64,000 bases of DNA from Bacteroidota bacterium (lineage in GTDB: Bacteria; Bacteroidota; Ignavibacteria; Kryptoniales; JAKASW01): NCBI GenBank assembly GCA_021789975.1, contig JAJYIT010000003.1:62001-126000 (forward strand), given 5' to 3'. The translations under genes and the position numbers were made by a program. The notes under the pieces are model-generated. The model did no database searches and was not told where the DNA came from. It saw only the letters and a list, made by a program, of their open reading frames with translations. Of this stretch, positions 60,865 through 64,000 are shown one piece after another (the first letter of the stretch is position 1; every line of letters begins with the position of its first letter).

Positions 60865-61998
60865 TCACTGCGAGACCATCTCCTCCTCTGTTACAGGAAT
60901 GACTACAGTAAACTTTGTACCTTTGCCGAGAGACGACTCTACAAAAACCCTTCCACCATGTGATTCAGTTACGCGTTTGACAATTGTCAGTCCGAGTCCG
61001 GTACCCTTTTGCACAGAATTCTTTGCGCTCCTCGCCTGCCGATATCTGTCAAAAATCATGGGGATTTCGTCCGAGGAAATTCCGACGCCCGTGTCCTCGA
61101 CATCGAGAGCGGCAAACGTCCCTTTTAGTCCCAGCACATCATTTTCAAATCGCCTGATATATGTCCTTATCAAGACTTTCCCGTCTTTAGGAGTGAACTT
61201 GATGGCGTTGCTTACGAGATTGGTTACTACCTGATCCATCTTGCCGCTATCAAATTCACCTATGGGGAGATCTTTACCAAATTCCACCGTCAACACGATT
61301 CCCTTTTCTCTCGCGAGAATCTTTAGGCGTGCAACTGCGCTTGCAACAACTGCGTTCAGATCGTTCGGCTGTTTATTAAGTTGAAGCTTCCCTGCCTCAA
61401 GCTTGGCAACGTCGAGAATATCGTTGATGAGGCCGAGCATCTTCTGCGACGTATCTAAGGCTGAGCTCATAAACTCTTTCATCTCGCCTGGATTCTGGTC
61501 AAATTCTCCATTTACTCCGAGTTCCAGTACGCCGATGATTACGGAAAGCGGACTTCGCAGATCGTGTACCAGCATTGACTGGAAATCCGACTTCAACTGC
61601 TCGATCTCGTGTTCGGCCTTGACCGCCCGCAAAATCGACCTCACTCTGGCTATCAACTCTTCCTGGTCAATTGGTTTGGTCAAATACTCATCCGCACCGA
61701 GCGAGAACCCCTGTTCTATGCTCACGGCATCTTTCGAGTTTGCAGTCAGTATTATCACCGGGATGTCTTTGCTAAGTTCGTTCGCCTTAAGATGTTTAAG
61801 CGTCTCAAAGCCATCCATCTCCGGCATCGCAACGTCCAGTAGTATCAAGTCGGGATGCTCACCGGCGGTTTTCGAAAGACATTCCTTTCCGCTTGCAGCG
61901 TTTGAAACATCAAACCCCTGCCGTTTAAGAAGCTTGTTAAGCAGGATCAGATTATCAGGGGCGTCGTCGACAGCCAGGATTCTGGAACGCTCTTCCAT
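60865..61998 (-). CDS. Response regulator-histidine kinase (REC-HisKA-HATPase)
   Basis: A 377-residue soluble sensor. REC domain 6-120 has Asp11, Asp12 and phosphoacceptor Asp55 (LILLDVAMPEMDG) and Lys in YLTKPIDQEEL. HisKA has the phosphohistidine in MLVHDLRSPLSVIIG, and the HATPase contains VTNLVSNAIKFTP, DVEDTGVGISS and GTGLGLTIVKRV. No membrane or other sensor domain is present; input is likely by phosphotransfer to the REC part. ATG 61998 with GGAG upstream. It lies 56 bases downstream of the large hybrid kinase, suggesting a relay. Confidence 0.93.
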   Translation of the reverse strand: MEERSRILAVDDAPDNLILLNKLLKRQGFDVSNAASGKECLSKTAGEHPDLILLDVAMPEMDGFETLKHLKANELSKDIPVIILTANSKDAVSIEQGFSLGADEYLTKPIDQEELIARVRSILRAVKAEHEIEQLKSDFQSMLVHDLRSPLSVIIGVLELGVNGEFDQNPGEMKEFMSSALDTSQKMLGLINDILDVAKLEAGKLQLNKQPNDLNAVVASAVARLKILAREKGIVLTVEFGKDLPIGEFDSGKMDQVVTNLVSNAIKFTPKDGKVLIRTYIRRFENDVLGLKGTFAALDVEDTGVGISSDEIPMIFDRYRQARSAKNSVQKGTGLGLTIVKRVTESHGGRVFVESSLGKGTKFTVVIPVTEEEMVSQ

Positions 61999-62054
61999 AC
62001 ATCAGCTCCACTCTCAATTCATCTCGCGGCACAGCACGCCTGGGCTCTGAGCCG

Positions 62055-64000
62055 CTAATTCTTCCTTTGAATAAATTTGTTCACTTCCCTGAGTATTATC
62101 TCGCGGGTGAGTCCTTCCTTCCGAACTATGTTCTTGATCTTGGAATTAAGAGCCGTGCGATCTTGCTCGGTCACTTCTTTCGCGGTCAGAACAACTATCG
62201 GCACTCCTCTCAACCGCTCGTCTTCGTACATCAGACTTGCGACTTCGAATCCGTCCATTTCCGGCATCAGGAGATCCAGGAATACCAGTGAAGGGACCGT
62301 TTTGCTGAGAATGTCCATGGCTTCAATACCGTTGCGCGCGGTATGGATGGTGAAGCTGCTCTTCTCGAGCAGACTCCGCAGGAAATTTGTAAAATCTTCA
62401 TTGTCGTCTATCACGAGAATTTCGCCGCCAACTGTTCCAGTATAGGAGCGAATCACCGAAACAATCTGCTTGGAATCTACAGGCTTCACCAGGTAAGATT
62501 CGGCACCAAGAGACACAGCAAGCGCTTTGTTATCGACGACCGAATGGATGATGACCGGTATTTCTTTCAGTTGAGGATCCGACTTGAGCTCCTGGAGAAT
62601 TACCCAGCCGTCCTTGTTCGGCATCATGATGTCAAGTGTAATCAGTATCGGTTTTGATTGTCGCACCGTGTCGATGGCGGTTCGAGAATCGCTGATCCCG
62701 AGGAACTCGAAGCCTTCGGACTCCAGATGGTTCTTAAGAAGCACGAGGACATCGGGGTCGTCATCGATACAGATCACGAGATTATTCATCTGGGAAGACG
62801 GTGTCGGCGGCGGTGGAGGTGCCACCTCCTCATCGACGTTAGACTTTTCCCGGCGAAACTGTAATGGAACAGTCAAAGTGAAAGTCGATCCCTTTCTCAT
62901 CTCGCTCTGCACAGTAAGATCGCCACCCAGCATTCTTGCGAGCTTCCTGGAGATTGCCAGACCAAGCCCTGTCCCGCCGTGCTTCCTGGTGTTAGAACCG
63001 TCTACCTGTCGAAACTCCTCGAATACAAGGTCCAGATAGTCCACAGGAATGCCGGAACCAGTGTCCTCAACGGATAAGGATAGAAAATTCTCTTCGACAA
63101 GTTTTGTAGCAACTTTGATGTGGCCCTGTTCGGTAAACTTGGCAGCGTTGCTCAGCAGGTTAAGGATTATTTGTTTAATTCTTGCCGAGTCCGAATAGAT
63201 CACAGGTATTTGCGGATCGCCTTCACTTAGCAACTTCACCGGTTTACTGCCGACAAGCGGTTCCACAGTTATGAGCGCGTCCTTGACGACCTCATCGATT
63301 GCAAATTCTTCCGGAGATATGGTCAGTTTGCCCGCTTCAATCTTTGAGAGGTCGAGAATGTCGTTAATAAGGGCTAAAAGGTTCTTTGCGTTTCTAAGAA
63401 CTATCTCCAGACCTTCTTTCTGCTCACCTGTCGGCGGCTGCAGATCATCGGTGAGGATTAGGTTCGTGAATCCGATTATGGAGTTTAACGGCGTCCTTAA
63501 CTCGTGGCTCATGTTAGCAAGGAACTGACTCTTAAGCCTGCTTGCTTCTTCGAGCTGCTGGTTTGCCCGTACCAGCTGGGCGTTTGCCTCCTCAACCCAG
63601 AGCTTGGACATCGTTAATTGTTCATTCGAGTCTTCAAGTTCTTTAGACTTCTCAAGAACATCTGAATAGAGGAGCGCATTTTCTACGGCCGCACCTATGA
63701 CGCGCGATATCATCGTAACGAACTCTTCATCTGTCTTTCCAAAATCCTTCTCAGATTCTGATGTCAAAAGGAGTACGCCGTGAAGCTTCCGTGTACCTAT
63801 GATCGGCACAAATGCGGCCGAAATGACGAGTTCACTCTCCAAAACTTCAAACAACACATCTGTTCTTTCTTCCACAGAAACTTCGGGTATCAGCACCGCT
63901 TCACCGGCATCGATGACCTCGGACATAATTCCACTTTTCGCCGGGATATGATTGATCCTATCGTCCGATTCAAATGACGTTGTAAAACCGAGAGAGGCTG
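62055..64000 (-). CDS. Hybrid sensor histidine kinase with GAF and two receiver domains, partial (N-terminus beyond window)
   Basis: Open at the window edge: the frame continues upstream of the Met at 63926 as TTSFESDDRINHIPAKSGI, so the true start lies outside. Visible order: GAF (VIDAGEAVLIPEVSVEERTD, FVTMISRVIGAAVENALL), coiled coil (KSKELEDSNEQLTMSK), HisKA (FLANMSHELRTPLNSIIG), HATPase (NLLSNAAKF, VEDTGSGIPVDY, GTGLGLAISRKL), then two receivers (LITLDIMMPNKDG and LVFLDLLMPEMDG). It is a soluble or peripherally sensing hybrid kinase, ligand unknown. It probably starts the transcript that includes the smaller REC-kinase. Confidence 0.93.
   Translation of the reverse strand, partial: ASLGFTTSFESDDRINHIPAKSGIMSEVIDAGEAVLIPEVSVEERTDVLFEVLESELVISAAFVPIIGTRKLHGVLLLTSESEKDFGKTDEEFVTMISRVIGAAVENALLYSDVLEKSKELEDSNEQLTMSKLWVEEANAQLVRANQQLEEASRLKSQFLANMSHELRTPLNSIIGFTNLILTDDLQPPTGEQKEGLEIVLRNAKNLLALINDILDLSKIEAGKLTISPEEFAIDEVVKDALITVEPLVGSKPVKLLSEGDPQIPVIYSDSARIKQIILNLLSNAAKFTEQGHIKVATKLVEENFLSLSVEDTGSGIPVDYLDLVFEEFRQVDGSNTRKHGGTGLGLAISRKLARMLGGDLTVQSEMRKGSTFTLTVPLQFRREKSNVDEEVAPPPPPTPSSQMNNLVICIDDDPDVLVLLKNHLESEGFEFLGISDSRTAIDTVRQSKPILITLDIMMPNKDGWVILQELKSDPQLKEIPVIIHSVVDNKALAVSLGAESYLVKPVDSKQIVSVIRSYTGTVGGEILVIDDNEDFTNFLRSLLEKSSFTIHTARNGIEAMDILSKTVPSLVFLDLLMPEMDGFEVASLMYEDERLRGVPIVVLTAKEVTEQDRTALNSKIKNIVRKEGLTREIILREVNKFIQRKN

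Noticed and set aside
1-64000. CRISPR arrays, tRNA or rRNA genes, complete insertion sequences
   Set aside because: No regularly spaced direct repeats, no tRNA-like cloverleaf with CCA-type end, no rRNA core sequence and no transposase frame was recognised by eye. A tRNA-specific or covariance search was not possible here.

Overview
This window looks like chromosomal DNA from a Gram-negative, mid-GC member of the FCB superphylum, most likely Ignavibacteriota, Kryptoniota or a close relative. Two large secreted proteins end in the type IX secretion C-terminal module that begins NYPNPFNPTT, which is very common in those lineages. There are several lipobox lipoproteins, an LPS-heptose epimerase (hldD), a class II B12-dependent ribonucleotide reductase and a TPR-fused Ser/Thr kinase. 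Several intergenic regions carry sigma-70-like TTGACA-N17-TAATAT promoters rather than the -33/-7 elements of Bacteroidota proper. The taxonomic placement is inference from protein style, not from a marker tree.

Layout. 1-3.2 kb: a response regulator cut by the window edge, a purine permease, a GNAT acetyltransferase and a small cupredoxin-like protein. 3.3-7.4 kb: an M64-type secreted metallopeptidase followed by a TPR-fused protein kinase. 7.7-9 kb: a lipoprotein and an outer-membrane barrel gene interrupted by an in-frame TGA. 9-16.1 kb: a NicO/UreH-like transporter with a DsrE-like protein, an MFS exporter, an epimerase, membrane proteins, a SpoIIE-type phosphatase, an aquaporin and a propeller-like lipoprotein. 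16.1-24.5 kb, mostly minus strand: a nucleotidyltransferase pair resembling MNT-type toxin-antitoxin modules, a ROK kinase with a FucP-like sugar permease, a ferric-reductase-like flavoprotein, SCO1, UvrC and methylmalonyl-CoA epimerase.

24.6-32.4 kb is an accessory region in partial decay. It holds a perfect FNR-type palindrome, a multiply frameshifted HEFQH peptidase, two intact type IX cargo enzymes (a GH5-like hydrolase with a discoidin domain and a deacetylase-like protein with golvesin-like domains), an orphan broken sorting domain and a fragment of a retropepsin-like protease. 32.4-35.7 kb carries an ECF sigma factor with a membrane partner, a methyltransferase, a 43-residue membrane peptide, an unfamiliar protein with two identical-pattern four-cysteine sites, and a NifX-like protein with a histidine tail. 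This last stretch is the best candidate here for an undescribed function, probably connected with metal or Fe-S handling.

35.8-64 kb is mostly ordinary: an amidase, nrdJ with a clear terminator, an Rrf2 / NapH-like / YwiC-like operon that suggests N-oxide or NO physiology, lysC-lysA, a site-2 protease, xerD, a PgpH-type c-di-AMP phosphodiesterase, a HAD phosphatase and pfkA. A complete TRAP transporter operon (tatT-dctP-dctQ-dctM) follows, tightly coupled to a methyltransferase and a phosphoesterase. The end holds a prolyl aminopeptidase-like lipoprotein, hldD, dprA and two sensor kinases, the last of which runs off the window. I see no rRNA, tRNA, CRISPR array, complete insertion sequence or prophage.
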